Source: Bradyrhizobium sp. WSM1743
GTDB taxonomy: Bacteria > Pseudomonadota > Alphaproteobacteria > Rhizobiales > Xanthobacteraceae
Length of the DNA: 64,000 bases
Reading direction: 5' to 3'
Assembly (NCBI RefSeq): GCF_000473065.1
Contig: NZ_AXAZ01000025.1
Coordinates: 1 to 64,000 of the forward strand
Shown: positions 27,415 to 35,506 of the stretch, one piece after another
How positions within the stretch are numbered: position 1 is the stretch's first letter
Layout of the letters: every line of letters begins with the position of its first letter
Notes under the pieces: model-generated
Database searches by the model: none
Told to the model about the DNA's origin: nothing
What the model saw: the letters and a program-made list of their open reading frames with translations, nothing else
Made by a program: the position numbers and the translations under genes

Positions 27415-28422
27415 GTGAAGTCCAATTTTGCAGTTCTTGCTCTACTCGCCGCGCGCCCACGAGGACGTGCGAGCTTTGAGGAAATAGAGCGGGATGCGGA
27501 CGCCATACGCATTGAAGGCGAGCCACTGCCGGATCAAGAAGCTCTCGATGATGTCGATCTTTTCAAAGCCGGACTTGTGACTCCTGATGGTGATGGCTTG
27601 CGGATCACCGACACCGGGCGAGCAGCATTGAACGCGCTGAGAGAGTCGAGACAGGCGTCACCTCATACTATCGACGCGAAAGGCTGGAGGGATGATCAGG
27701 GCTCCCTTGTTTTTCGCGCGACCTCTGTCGATGAGCCCGCTTCCCTGCATGGGTTCGGATCTGCTGCAGAAGCGCGGTCGGAGAGCCGCTCAGGGAAAGG
27801 CAACGTATTCCCGGACGTCGCTGCCGCATTCCGCCGTCTCGGTACGTGGTGGCGCAAGCACCTGGACCACGAGCTTCCGGACCGGAAAATGCAGCATCGA
27901 AGCCGAAATGCGATCGGCGCCGTCATCGCGCTCCTGAGCCTCATGTTGCTTGCCATGTGCGCCGGAGCAGCTGCCGTCGTGATGCAGTTCAGGTCGACGA
28001 AATCAGAGATCGCTTACCTGCAACGTGAGGTGCTATCGCTGAAGGAACGATTGACGCGCATTGATCAGGCCGAGAGGGCTAGGCAGCTCGAGAAAGCGAA
28101 CACCGAGCGGGCCAAGTCTGGAGACAACAAGTCTGGAGACAACAAGTCCGGAGACAATCTGGCGCAAGAAGCAGCCCTAAATCTCTCGGCCGACGAGATT
28201 CGGCTCATACGAGACTACATCAAGCCGGCCCAGTCAGTGGATCGGGCAGTTGCGCCCATGAACGTGGGTGATCCCATCATTGGCCCAACCATCCCCCTTC
28301 CTTCTCCTCTCACAGAGAAGGTGCCCAAATTGATCGGCGCCAGATTTGCAATCCGCAACGGTGCGATCATCATCGTCAAACGGGACAGCCGTCGGGCTGA
28401 CGCTGTGCTGGGGCCGAACTAG
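27415..28422 (+). CDS. Single-pass membrane protein of unknown function with KSGDN repeats
   Basis: The 335-residue protein begins with a winged-helix-like segment (FAVLALLAARPRGRASFEEIERDADAIRIEG ... LVTPDGDGLRITDTGRAALNAL). A disordered stretch follows, then one membrane segment near 165-187 (AVIALLSLMLLAMCAGAAAVVM), a coiled coil (YLQREVLSLKERLTRIDQAERARQLEK), three tandem KSGDN units and a C-terminal region including LSADEIRLIRDYIKP. The start GTG was set by the nearest upstream stop codon, since no ATG fits. The fusion of a DNA-binding-like N-terminus and a membrane anchor is reminiscent of one-component membrane regulators (ToxR-like), but no family was recognised. Confidence 0.7.
   Translation: MKSNFAVLALLAARPRGRASFEEIERDADAIRIEGEPLPDQEALDDVDLFKAGLVTPDGDGLRITDTGRAALNALRESRQASPHTIDAKGWRDDQGSLVFRATSVDEPASLHGFGSAAEARSESRSGKGNVFPDVAAAFRRLGTWWRKHLDHELPDRKMQHRSRNAIGAVIALLSLMLLAMCAGAAAVVMQFRSTKSEIAYLQREVLSLKERLTRIDQAERARQLEKANTERAKSGDNKSGDNKSGDNLAQEAALNLSADEIRLIRDYIKPAQSVDRAVAPMNVGDPIIGPTIPLPSPLTEKVPKLIGARFAIRNGAIIIVKRDSRRADAVLGPN
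28117..28158 (+). repeat. Tandem 15-base repeat (KSGDN coding)
   Basis: Two exact copies of TCTGGAGACAACAAG are followed by a third, incomplete copy with a C for T change. They lie in frame within the membrane protein gene at 27415 and give a flexible acidic/basic linker after the coiled coil. Near-perfect identity at DNA level points to recent slippage, so copy number may vary between strains. Confidence 0.85.
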
Positions 28423-28517
28423 GATTGACTGCCGGCACAGTGCGGGCTCCTCGATGTCCTGAACTGTGAACTACGCTCTCCGATCTCGAACGGCCTTCGA
28501 CCGGTCCGTGGTCGATT

Positions 28518-29054
28518 CTACGGCTGATTGTTTGGCGGCCTTTCAATGAAGCGCCGGCTGCCATTGAGAAGTTCAAGGTTATTGGCGATCACCGGGTTGC
28601 CTGGATCGAGCGAATAGGCCTTCTCAAACTTTCGCCGCGCCGCGCTCAGATTGCCGCGCAGCATGTACGAATATCCCTGGTCATTCAGGACTTGCACGGT
28701 TTCGCCCCCCAGCCGGATCGCTTGCGCATAGGCTTGATCGGCGAGATCAAAGCGACGTATCCGATCATAGCTCGCCGCGAGTCCAATCCAGGCCGTCACG
28801 TCCTTCGGCGATTTCTCGACAGCATCCCTGAAATAGCGATTAGCGATTCCGTAACTGCCGCGGTTGAAATGCTCCAGCCCCAAGCGCACGGGCTCGTCAG
28901 AGGGGTAATATTTGACGTCGGTCGGTTCCTGTACGGGGTCTCCACCCGGCGGATCCACGGGGGCCACGATTGCGGCCTCCCTCACCGTGTAGTCGCACGC
29001 CGCAAGGCCAGTCCCCAACCAGCAACAGGTCAGCATTAGAATGAGACGCCGCAT
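28518..29054 (-). CDS. TPR-containing lipoprotein, TadD-like
   Basis: This is an outer-membrane pilotin-type candidate for the Tad pilus. The 178-residue product starts at MRRLILMLTCCWLGTGLAACDYT, with a lipobox ending LAAC. Three tetratricopeptide-like repeats follow (EHFNRGSYGIANRYFRDAVEKSPKDVTAWIGLAASYDRIRRFDLADQAYAQAI...). TadD proteins in other Tad loci are TPR lipoproteins that aid secretin assembly. It is the last gene of the leftward Tad cluster. The ATG at 29052-29054 was chosen because it begins the signal sequence; the longer in-frame extension to 29132 is unlikely. Confidence 0.88.
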   Translation of the reverse strand: MRRLILMLTCCWLGTGLAACDYTVREAAIVAPVDPPGGDPVQEPTDVKYYPSDEPVRLGLEHFNRGSYGIANRYFRDAVEKSPKDVTAWIGLAASYDRIRRFDLADQAYAQAIRLGGETVQVLNDQGYSYMLRGNLSAARRKFEKAYSLDPGNPVIANNLELLNGSRRFIERPPNNQP

Positions 29055-29138
29055 AAACCCTAGTCCCCCGCGCGGCCCAGCAGACTCACTGCACCGTTCG
29101 TAAAAAAAATCACCGCTAATTTTACTTACCAAAACCAG

Positions 29139-29531
29139 TTACCTATTCGCCGCGCCACCAACCGGCACTGATACTCCAGCAGTCGATCCAGCCCCCAATC
29201 CTTCTATGTTGACGTTCTGGGTTGGGGCAGTCCGCACGCCCATTTGTTTCGTCCCATCGCCAATGTCGGGAAGCTGATCCACCGGCTGTTTCGTGTTGCC
29301 ATAGCGTGTCACGGCGGCGCCCACGCGCCGGGCGTCGTACGCGATCCTGCGATCACCGACGTTTCGCGGCCATGGATGAATTGTATGGGTGACGGCGTTG
29401 ACTTCCTTGGCATTGCCGGCACTCATCGTGATGGTGTCGGAACGCTGGAAGTAGCGGTCCACCTCGTCATGACCGGCGACCCCGTAACATCCCCCGAGCA
29501 GGAGCGGCGCGAACAGAGCCAGATACCTCAT
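29139..29531 (-). CDS. Small lipoprotein of the Tad locus
   Basis: The 130-residue product begins MRYLALFAPLLLGGCYG, a short lipoprotein signal with lipobox LGGC. The mature part contains HDEVDRYFQRSDTITMSAGNAKEVNAVTHTIHPWP and is otherwise polar, without repeats. A GGGAGA ribosome site fits the ATG at 29529-29531. It lies between cpaC and the TadD-like gene. It may take the place of CpaD, which is otherwise missing from this locus, although CpaD is normally larger. The HTIHPWPRNVGD segment is reminiscent of CpaD N-terminal sequence. Confidence 0.75.
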   Translation of the reverse strand: MRYLALFAPLLLGGCYGVAGHDEVDRYFQRSDTITMSAGNAKEVNAVTHTIHPWPRNVGDRRIAYDARRVGAAVTRYGNTKQPVDQLPDIGDGTKQMGVRTAPTQNVNIEGLGAGSTAGVSVPVGGAANR

Positions 29532-29551
29532 GGTCATCTCCCGCTTCCTTC

Positions 29552-31210
29552 TCAATTGAGCGTTTTCACGACCGGCTGGTTCGCAGCAGCCGGTACCGGA
29601 ATGGTCGCAGTGACCTCAGGAGCGATGATGTGCCCATAGGGTCCCTTAACGTCGCCGCCGGAATTGACGTAGTCATTATAACGCTTGCGGACTTCCATCT
29701 GGCCATTGAGGAAGAAATCGACGTCGTTGGCCGGAAGGCGGGAGTCGAGCGGCGACGCCAGTTGCTGACCGGGCGCGGCCGGCGCGACCAGGCGCGGCGT
29801 CACGATGATGACGAGATCGGTTTCCTCCTGCTGGTACGACTTGCTGCTGAACAAGGCTCCAAGCACGGGTACCGAGCCGATCCAGGGCAATTGCGAAACG
29901 TCCTGACGATTGCGAGTCTGCAGCAAGCCGGCGATCGCAAAACTCTGGCCGTCGCGCAGCTCGACCGTCGTGCGCGCATCGCGGCGGGTCAATGCCGGAA
30001 CAGTGGTCCCCTGAATCGTCACCGCATTGGCGAAATCAAGCTCGCTGACCGACGGCTCCACCCGAAGGTTGATCACGCCCCGCGAGAGAACGGTGGGAAC
30101 AAAAGCCAGTTCGACACCGAACTTCTTGTAGTCGATGGTGATGGTGGGGAAGCCGTTCGTCGTCTGCGTCGGTATCGGCACCGGAAACTCACCGCCGGCC
30201 AGGAAGCGGGCGGCATCGCCGGAAAGCGTGGTCAGGTTTGGCTCAGCCAACCTGCGGGCCAATCCCTTGGTTTCCAGGGCCGAGATCAACAGGTCCACCG
30301 AGCCGCCATTGCTGGTTCTAATGAGACTGGTCAACAAGCTGCCGAATGGGGCCGGCGCGATGCCCCCCGCTGTACCGGCGAGCGTTCCCAGAGTTCCGAG
30401 TATCGGAAGACTTCCCGTAGGAGAGGCGCCAACAGGCGTACCGCCACTATTCCCTACGGGGTTTTGGACCGTATTAATACCACCGATCGGGCGTCGGCCC
30501 GTTGCGCTGGTCGCACCACCAAGCCCCGTGTTCCCAACATTGGTCCCGTTGGCATTCGCCGCATACAGATTGACGCCCAAGTTGCGTCCAGCCTCCCGGC
30601 TCACCTCGAGAAAGCGCACCTCGAGCATCACCTGTTGCGGCGCCGCGACGCTCATCGCGTTAACGACGACGCCCCCTTTCGCGACCGTACTGGTGGCGAT
30701 CGCCATGGCCCGCTCGGCGGTAACCGCGTCGGCTGCGGTCCCGCTCAACACCACCTGTCCCTCGGAAGCCGACACGCGAATACCTTGGCCACCGGTGCTG
30801 GTCCGGATGTTCTGCTGTAGATTTCCGGTATCGATCACGACCTCGACGTCGAGGATCCCGATCTGCTTCATCGATGAATCAAATAGTATGACGTTTGTCG
30901 TACCGGTCTGCTTGCCCTGCACGTAAATGAGTTGATCGCTCAACGATTTCACGTCGACGATGTCAGGCGAGCCGGCCACAATGGTCGCGAAAGCCGTATC
31001 GACCTTGAAGGTGCGTGACTTGTTGACGACCACCTTGACCCGCTGGACGTCGCTCATTTCGCTGACGAAGACGCCGCCGGAGGAACCCCGCCGCTCTGCA
31101 GCCGCCGCGTGGTCCGCGAACCCAGACGAGGCGAGCGCCGCGCCCAGCCCCATCGCACCGAAGGCGAGAAGCCTCCCTACAGTCTTACCGGAAATGCGAC
31201 CGCCACCCAT
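29552..31210 (-). CDS. cpaC: Tad pilus outer-membrane secretin
   Basis: This 552-residue secretin forms the outer-membrane channel of the Flp pilus. After an N-terminal signal sequence (about 35 residues, ending near ADHAAAAE) come a pilus N-terminal domain (VVVNKSRTFKVDTAFATIVAGSPDIVDVKSLSD), a BON-like domain (IRVSASEGQVVLSGTAAD) and the secretin core, with its signature VELRDGQSFAIAGLLQTRNR and VPVLGALFSSKSYQQEETDLVIIVTPRLV. It is also called RcpA. In the usual order cpaC sits between cpaB and cpaE; here it lies near the distal end of the cluster, after the tadE/G genes. The start is somewhat uncertain because the N-terminus could begin later. Confidence 0.94.
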   Translation of the reverse strand: MGGGRISGKTVGRLLAFGAMGLGAALASSGFADHAAAAERRGSSGGVFVSEMSDVQRVKVVVNKSRTFKVDTAFATIVAGSPDIVDVKSLSDQLIYVQGKQTGTTNVILFDSSMKQIGILDVEVVIDTGNLQQNIRTSTGGQGIRVSASEGQVVLSGTAADAVTAERAMAIATSTVAKGGVVVNAMSVAAPQQVMLEVRFLEVSREAGRNLGVNLYAANANGTNVGNTGLGGATSATGRRPIGGINTVQNPVGNSGGTPVGASPTGSLPILGTLGTLAGTAGGIAPAPFGSLLTSLIRTSNGGSVDLLISALETKGLARRLAEPNLTTLSGDAARFLAGGEFPVPIPTQTTNGFPTITIDYKKFGVELAFVPTVLSRGVINLRVEPSVSELDFANAVTIQGTTVPALTRRDARTTVELRDGQSFAIAGLLQTRNRQDVSQLPWIGSVPVLGALFSSKSYQQEETDLVIIVTPRLVAPAAPGQQLASPLDSRLPANDVDFFLNGQMEVRKRYNDYVNSGGDVKGPYGHIIAPEVTATIPVPAAANQPVVKTLN

Positions 31211-31657
31211 TCGAGTCCCCCGCTGCGATCCGCGGCATCCCCCGCAAATCTACGTGCTTGATATCCCCGACAGTTCCCCTCTGCGCACCACGTCGCAGAG
31301 CTTACAAGCTGTCCAACTACAATTCGTTACTTCGCGTTTCCAAGATCATCGTCCTTCAAACAGCCTCCTTGCAAGAAGAGACGCTTACCGCACAGCCTCA
31401 AGTGGCAAAGAAAACTTTCCAATGTTGCGGGCGCGCATCATTTCCTCTTCTTCCGTTGTCGAATCTCGCTGGCTTGCAGGCTTGGAGACGCCCACGCACT
31501 CGCCAACCCGACCGGCGCGGCCGGGAGGCGAGGTCGGGTAAAAACGCGTCAGGTATGCTGCCATATTCAAGGTGTGAGTTGGGCCGAGCCCATTGTCGGC
31601 ATTGTCGCCGTTGCCAGGGGCCGGTCGGGTGCTCATCGGCTGATGCTCGGGAGTGCG
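31211..31657. other. Gap inside the Tad cluster
   Basis: About 450 bases between the TadE-like stop and the cpaC start. An 83-codon minus-strand frame (31385-31636) has unlikely composition and no ribosome site. The DNA is less GC-biased than its surroundings at 31250-31440 and may carry a promoter for cpaC and the lipoproteins. Nothing further could be recognised. Confidence 0.4.
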
Positions 31658-32074
31658 CTAGAAGGGAATTTGCGTTGACGCGCTCGGCGCATTGAGTGTC
31701 GTGCCCCATATCGGCATCAGCATGGTGAAGCCAGCTTGAGAAGCTGTCACGGTCAGATTGTTGCCGCTGGATGCCACGCTCAGCGTCGGCGTGAGACCGC
31801 CGCGATACAGGAACGGCGCGGCATTCTGCTTGTCGGCCGTGGACAGGTAATCGGTGGTGCAGCCGGACGGCGACTGGGGCGGGCTCTGAGTCAGGTTAGG
31901 CGTGTAGCACTTGATCATGACCGCTCGGGCTCCGGCGCTCGCGAGCGTCCGCAAGGACTGCATCGTGATGGCATAGCGTCCGAGATCGAAGATAACGAAC
32001 ATCAATGTGAAAAGCGGCACGAACACCATGATAAATTCAAACGGCGCAGTACCGCGATTGTCGAGCTTTCTCAT
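31658..32074 (-). CDS. TadE-family pseudopilin
   Basis: The 138-residue product has a short basic leader and then RGTAPFEFIMVFVPLFTLMFVIFDLGRYA, the prepilin-like N-terminus of TadE proteins (Gly before the cut, acid at +5, aromatic at +6), followed by a small extracytoplasmic domain with one Cys pair. The prepilin peptidase CpaA is the expected processor. The start ATG shares its first base with the stop of the TadG gene (TGATG), so translation is coupled. It probably works with TadF/G in the pilus tip or initiation complex. Confidence 0.87.
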   Translation of the reverse strand: MRKLDNRGTAPFEFIMVFVPLFTLMFVIFDLGRYAITMQSLRTLASAGARAVMIKCYTPNLTQSPPQSPSGCTTDYLSTADKQNAAPFLYRGGLTPTLSVASSGNNLTVTASQAGFTMLMPIWGTTLNAPSASTQIPF

Positions 32075-33411
32075 CACTGCACCAAAGCGACAACTTGGGT
32101 GTAAATGATGGTGGCCGGAGCACACCCTTGCGTGCTCAGATAGCCGCCACCACTCATGTCGAGCGTTTTCGCGATCACTTGTGAACAGGTCGTATTGGTG
32201 CTGGCAGTCGTTCCGGCCCAGCTAACGTCGACCTTGGGGAAGTACAGAGCCCCGCCCAGACTAACTTGACCACCACCGTTGATAGTGACCTTGTTGCTGG
32301 TCTTGCTCGGCGCCTGATCATCAATCAGGACGCCATTCAGATCAGAAGAGAAGGTGTTCGTCACAGGCGCGGAGAGGTCGACCGTACCCCCGTTGATAGT
32401 AAGCTGAGAATCTCCGAGCAATACGAGCGTTACGCCTGTGCCTTTCAGTTGTCCGCCGGTGATCTTGATTGTTGCTTTGTAGAAGAAATATGTTCCCGGC
32501 TCAAAAACGTACTTGTCCCCGTTCTGCACCGTGAAACTGCCGTAAGCTCCAGTCCCTGAACTGTTGGGCGCGCAATGCTTCCATCCATCCGCCTGAACAG
32601 GGCATGATGGACTTGTATTGCCAGTCCTGCTGTTGAACGATTCGGTGTCCAGTTTGCTGAGCGGATTGTTAGCGTACGTCATAAAATAATTGTGCGGCAC
32701 GCTAACACTACTGCAAGTGCCTGATGGCGTGCAGCCACTTACACCATAGATCGCCCATCCTGAACCCGTGAAAGCTGGAGAACTGGCAAGTTGAACACTT
32801 GTGTCCGACATCAGCGCGCAGCCCGTTCCGTTGTTGCTCAGATTGCCGCCAAGCTTGAGTGCGCCTGAGTCTGGTCCAAGCGCCAAGGCGCACGCCTTGG
32901 TCGGCTGCTGGACCAGCGCTATGGCTTGGGCGGGGATGTCGACGGTCGTCAAACCCAGCACTGCCGACAAGTAGGCCGGTTGTTGCTGGCTGACTCTGGC
33001 GCGAACGGCGTTGCCGGTGCCTGCTGGCGGCGTTGTGAACGTGCCCGCATTGTAGGTGCCGATATCGATCTGCACGGCTCGCGAGACTCTGGTCGGAAGG
33101 CTGGTCGCACAGTTTCTGCCCGGATAGGCGGTGGTGTCGTTTGGACTCGAGTTGCAGAACCCGTTCTGTGCCGCAAATTCCTTGGCGCGATAATCCACGG
33201 ACTGTGTATCGCAGGCAGCACCAGCCATCGTGCAGGAAAGCCGCAACGCACCCGAGTAGGCCGCCGAGTCGGCGGCGTTCTGTGCGTGCTTGTGGGTGAC
33301 GTACCACGATCCGGCCTCGGCCCCGAGCGCGACGACTCCGATGAGCGGCACGAGGGCGATGACTGTTGCGAATGCGGCCGAGCCTTGTCGGGAACGGAGC
33401 GGATTACGCAT
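32074..33411 (-). CDS. TadG-family pilus protein
   Basis: The 445-residue protein begins RQGSAAFATVIALVPLIGVVALGAEAGSWYVTHKHAQNAADSAAYSGAL, the Tad N-terminal segment in which one membrane helix leads into a helical stem. The remaining extracytoplasmic part is Cys-, Ser- and Gly-rich. Its end is beta-helix-like (KITGGQLKGTGVTLVLLGDSQLTINGGTVDLSAP...KVTINGGGQVSLGGALYFPK). TadG proteins often carry a von Willebrand domain; none is visible here. The ATG at 33409-33411 was chosen in front of the basic leader. It is coupled to the downstream tadE gene by a one-base overlap. Confidence 0.85.
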   Translation of the reverse strand: MRNPLRSRQGSAAFATVIALVPLIGVVALGAEAGSWYVTHKHAQNAADSAAYSGALRLSCTMAGAACDTQSVDYRAKEFAAQNGFCNSSPNDTTAYPGRNCATSLPTRVSRAVQIDIGTYNAGTFTTPPAGTGNAVRARVSQQQPAYLSAVLGLTTVDIPAQAIALVQQPTKACALALGPDSGALKLGGNLSNNGTGCALMSDTSVQLASSPAFTGSGWAIYGVSGCTPSGTCSSVSVPHNYFMTYANNPLSKLDTESFNSRTGNTSPSCPVQADGWKHCAPNSSGTGAYGSFTVQNGDKYVFEPGTYFFYKATIKITGGQLKGTGVTLVLLGDSQLTINGGTVDLSAPVTNTFSSDLNGVLIDDQAPSKTSNKVTINGGGQVSLGGALYFPKVDVSWAGTTASTNTTCSQVIAKTLDMSGGGYLSTQGCAPATIIYTQVVALVQ

Positions 33412-33419
33412 GGAAACAC

Positions 33420-33941
33420 CTACTGGAAGCGCTCTGAGTAAGACAGCGTGTATGTACAACTGTTGGGACAGAGCACCGACGTCAACACAATCGGCGCCAA
33501 CGTGACGGTCGTCGAAAACGTAATGTACTTGGGAGAAGCAATATTGCTCGGCGAGCACGCAGCACCGGCGTCTCCGCATAAGACCTGGATGTTGCCGATC
33601 GCATGACCTGCAACCGTTGTCTGAAGCCCTGCCCCCCAGGTCACCGTGCCGTCGGGGCCGAGCGGATTATAGTACTGAACATATTGCCCGAAAGATCGCA
33701 GCGCCGTCCACGCGGAGATAAACCGGAATCCCGCGGCAGCGACGTCGGCGAGCGGCATCAGCAGGAACGACACCAGGAATATGTAAACGATGACTGTCTC
33801 GAACGCGACGGCGCCGCGCTGATCGGCGATGAAGGACGCTCGACGATGCGCACACCTGGCACGACGGGGGCTTACCACGTGCGATCGCGGCGCCCTAGCC
33901 GCCGCGATTTGAACCATGTCCACCACAATCCCGCAACGCAT
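33420..33941 (-). CDS. TadE-family pseudopilin, second copy
   Basis: This 173-residue product has a long Arg-rich cytoplasmic leader followed by DQRGAVAFETVIVYIFLVSFLLMPLADVAAAGFRFISA, a typical TadE/TadF membrane-stalk start with Gly, acidic residue and membrane helix. The C-terminal domain has two Cys pairs (CGDAGAACSPS, CPNSCTY). The gene lies 8 bases before the TadG start in the same direction. Start codons at 33941 and 33917 are both possible. It probably forms the minor pseudopilin group with the other TadE and TadG. Confidence 0.8.
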   Translation of the reverse strand: MRCGIVVDMVQIAAARAPRSHVVSPRRARCAHRRASFIADQRGAVAFETVIVYIFLVSFLLMPLADVAAAGFRFISAWTALRSFGQYVQYYNPLGPDGTVTWGAGLQTTVAGHAIGNIQVLCGDAGAACSPSNIASPKYITFSTTVTLAPIVLTSVLCPNSCTYTLSYSERFQ

Positions 33942-33947
33942 AGCCGC

Positions 33948-34595
33948 TCACCAAACGTAAGGGATCACTCGCCAACGTGATGCTTCGTAACTCGAATACT
34001 CAGGGCAATTGCGCCGAAGCAGGTCTTCTTCGTAAAGTATTCGGCAGACTTGAATGCCTATATGCAGGAACAGTACGATCACCGTAACCGGTGTCAGGTA
34101 TTGCAGCACGACGCCCAGCACCACGATTTCTTCTGCGACATAGAGCGGGTGCTTGATCCATCGATACGGACCGGTCTGGACCACCGAGCGCGCCTGTGGC
34201 ACCAGGCTGAACGACCGACCCAGATGTCGGATGGTGACCAGCATCATGATCGTGCCGACCAGCACGCAAGCCGTCGATGCCAGGTTGGGCAGCGTGTCGT
34301 CGGTTTTGCCGAGGAAGCTGATCGTCCATGGTAGATAGCTGCCGACGAAGGCGGCTATTCTTGGAAGCAGGCCGTCTGCATGCGCCTTTGCCGGTGAGCG
34401 CGTCATGATCAACAGCGCCAGGAGCATGTAGAAGATGCCAAGGCAAAAACTCGACAAGAGCGAGGGCCATGGATCGGCCAGCGACGCCCCAATCCTGACG
34501 GCGACGCAAAGTGCCAGCAACATGAACCACAAGCTGCCCAGCAGCCGCATGATCCGATCGTAAGATCCGCTCTTCGAGAGGGCAATTGTGCTCAT
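33948..34595 (-). CDS. Isoprenylcysteine carboxyl methyltransferase (ICMT)-like membrane protein
   Basis: The 215-residue protein has about five membrane segments and the C-terminal hallmark of the ICMT/phospholipid methyltransferase family: GPYRWIKHPLYVAE with the SAM-binding His, then EEDLLRRNCPEYSSYEASRWRVIPYVW. Bacteria do not make farnesylated proteins, so members of this family act on lipids or unknown targets. It is embedded in the Tad cluster, 2 bases from tadC and 6 bases from tadE, so it is co-transcribed with pilus genes. A role in pilus assembly or in modification of a pilus component is inferred from position only. Confidence 0.85.
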   Translation of the reverse strand: MSTIALSKSGSYDRIMRLLGSLWFMLLALCVAVRIGASLADPWPSLLSSFCLGIFYMLLALLIMTRSPAKAHADGLLPRIAAFVGSYLPWTISFLGKTDDTLPNLASTACVLVGTIMMLVTIRHLGRSFSLVPQARSVVQTGPYRWIKHPLYVAEEIVVLGVVLQYLTPVTVIVLFLHIGIQVCRILYEEDLLRRNCPEYSSYEASRWRVIPYVW

Positions 34596-34597
34596 GG

Positions 34598-35506
34598 CTA
34601 CTTTCCGAAACTGGCGAACGAACGCACGAGGTGCAGAACGGGACTTCCCCCCATGATGACGAACATGGCGGGAAGCAGGAACAGCACCATCGGAATGGTC
34701 AGCTTGGCGCCCAACTTGTGTGCTCTTTCTTCCAGCTTGGTGATGCGCTCCCGCCGCAGGTCGAGCGCGATACTGCGTAGCGCCTGGCCCAACGGCGTTC
34801 CGTATTGCAGGCTCTGGCTGATCATTGTGCCGAACCGGCGAAGACCATCCGAAGTGGACGCTAAATTCTCGAAGGCCTCGACGCGACTTGGCAGTATCCG
34901 GAGATCATCAAGAAGACGGTGCAGCACCCAGGCCATGGCAGGATTGGTCGACCGCATTTCTTCGGCGACACGCCCCAGCCCGCTTTCCATGCCCATTCCG
35001 GCCTCGCTGCATACGATCAGCAAATCGATCATATCTGGCGTGCCTAGCCGAATGGCAGCATCAAACCGCCGCTTCATCACCGACAGAACCAATCGCGGAC
35101 CCAGGATTCCGATCACCACACCCATCAGCGTGAAGACCAGCACGTCGGCAGGTCCCCTTCCCGAAAGCTGCGCCAGAAGCAGCGCAATGACCGGGAAAGC
35201 GAACATGCTGACGACCTTGATGCCGATCCAGACCGGCAAGGTTCGATGATGATTGAACCCCGATGAGTGGAGGATCGTTCGTAGCTCCTCCAGATTCTCC
35301 TCGGCGTAGAACCGCCGATAGCGCGTGCCCAGCCATGAAAACCAACCGGTCAGGTCCTTGAAGGGGGCTGACCGGTAGGGGATACCCATCACGGCGTTTG
35401 ACACCCGGGTGTCCAATGCACGGACGTGCAGCTCGCGGATGGTCAACATGCAGGCCGCAGTCCCAGCTGCTACTGCGAGCGCCACCAGACCGAGACCAAA
35501 CATCAT
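34598..35506 (-). CDS. tadC: Tad pilus inner-membrane platform protein TadC
   Basis: This 302-residue membrane protein has the type II secretion F domain (PDMIDLLIVCSEAGMGMESGLGRVAEEMRS, with RRFGTMISQSLQYGTPLGQALR), flanked by four membrane segments. It works with TadB as the platform for the ATPase TadA in Flp pilus assembly. The start overlaps the TadB stop by 4 bases (ATGA). An alternative start codon at the second residue is possible. Confidence 0.95.
   Translation of the reverse strand: MMFGLGLVALAVAAGTAACMLTIRELHVRALDTRVSNAVMGIPYRSAPFKDLTGWFSWLGTRYRRFYAEENLEELRTILHSSGFNHHRTLPVWIGIKVVSMFAFPVIALLLAQLSGRGPADVLVFTLMGVVIGILGPRLVLSVMKRRFDAAIRLGTPDMIDLLIVCSEAGMGMESGLGRVAEEMRSTNPAMAWVLHRLLDDLRILPSRVEAFENLASTSDGLRRFGTMISQSLQYGTPLGQALRSIALDLRRERITKLEERAHKLGAKLTIPMVLFLLPAMFVIMGGSPVLHLVRSFASFGK

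Noticed and set aside
29630..30820. 396-codon open frame opposite cpaC
   Set aside because: Composition is Arg/Gln-rich shadow sequence; the minus strand encodes a full secretin.
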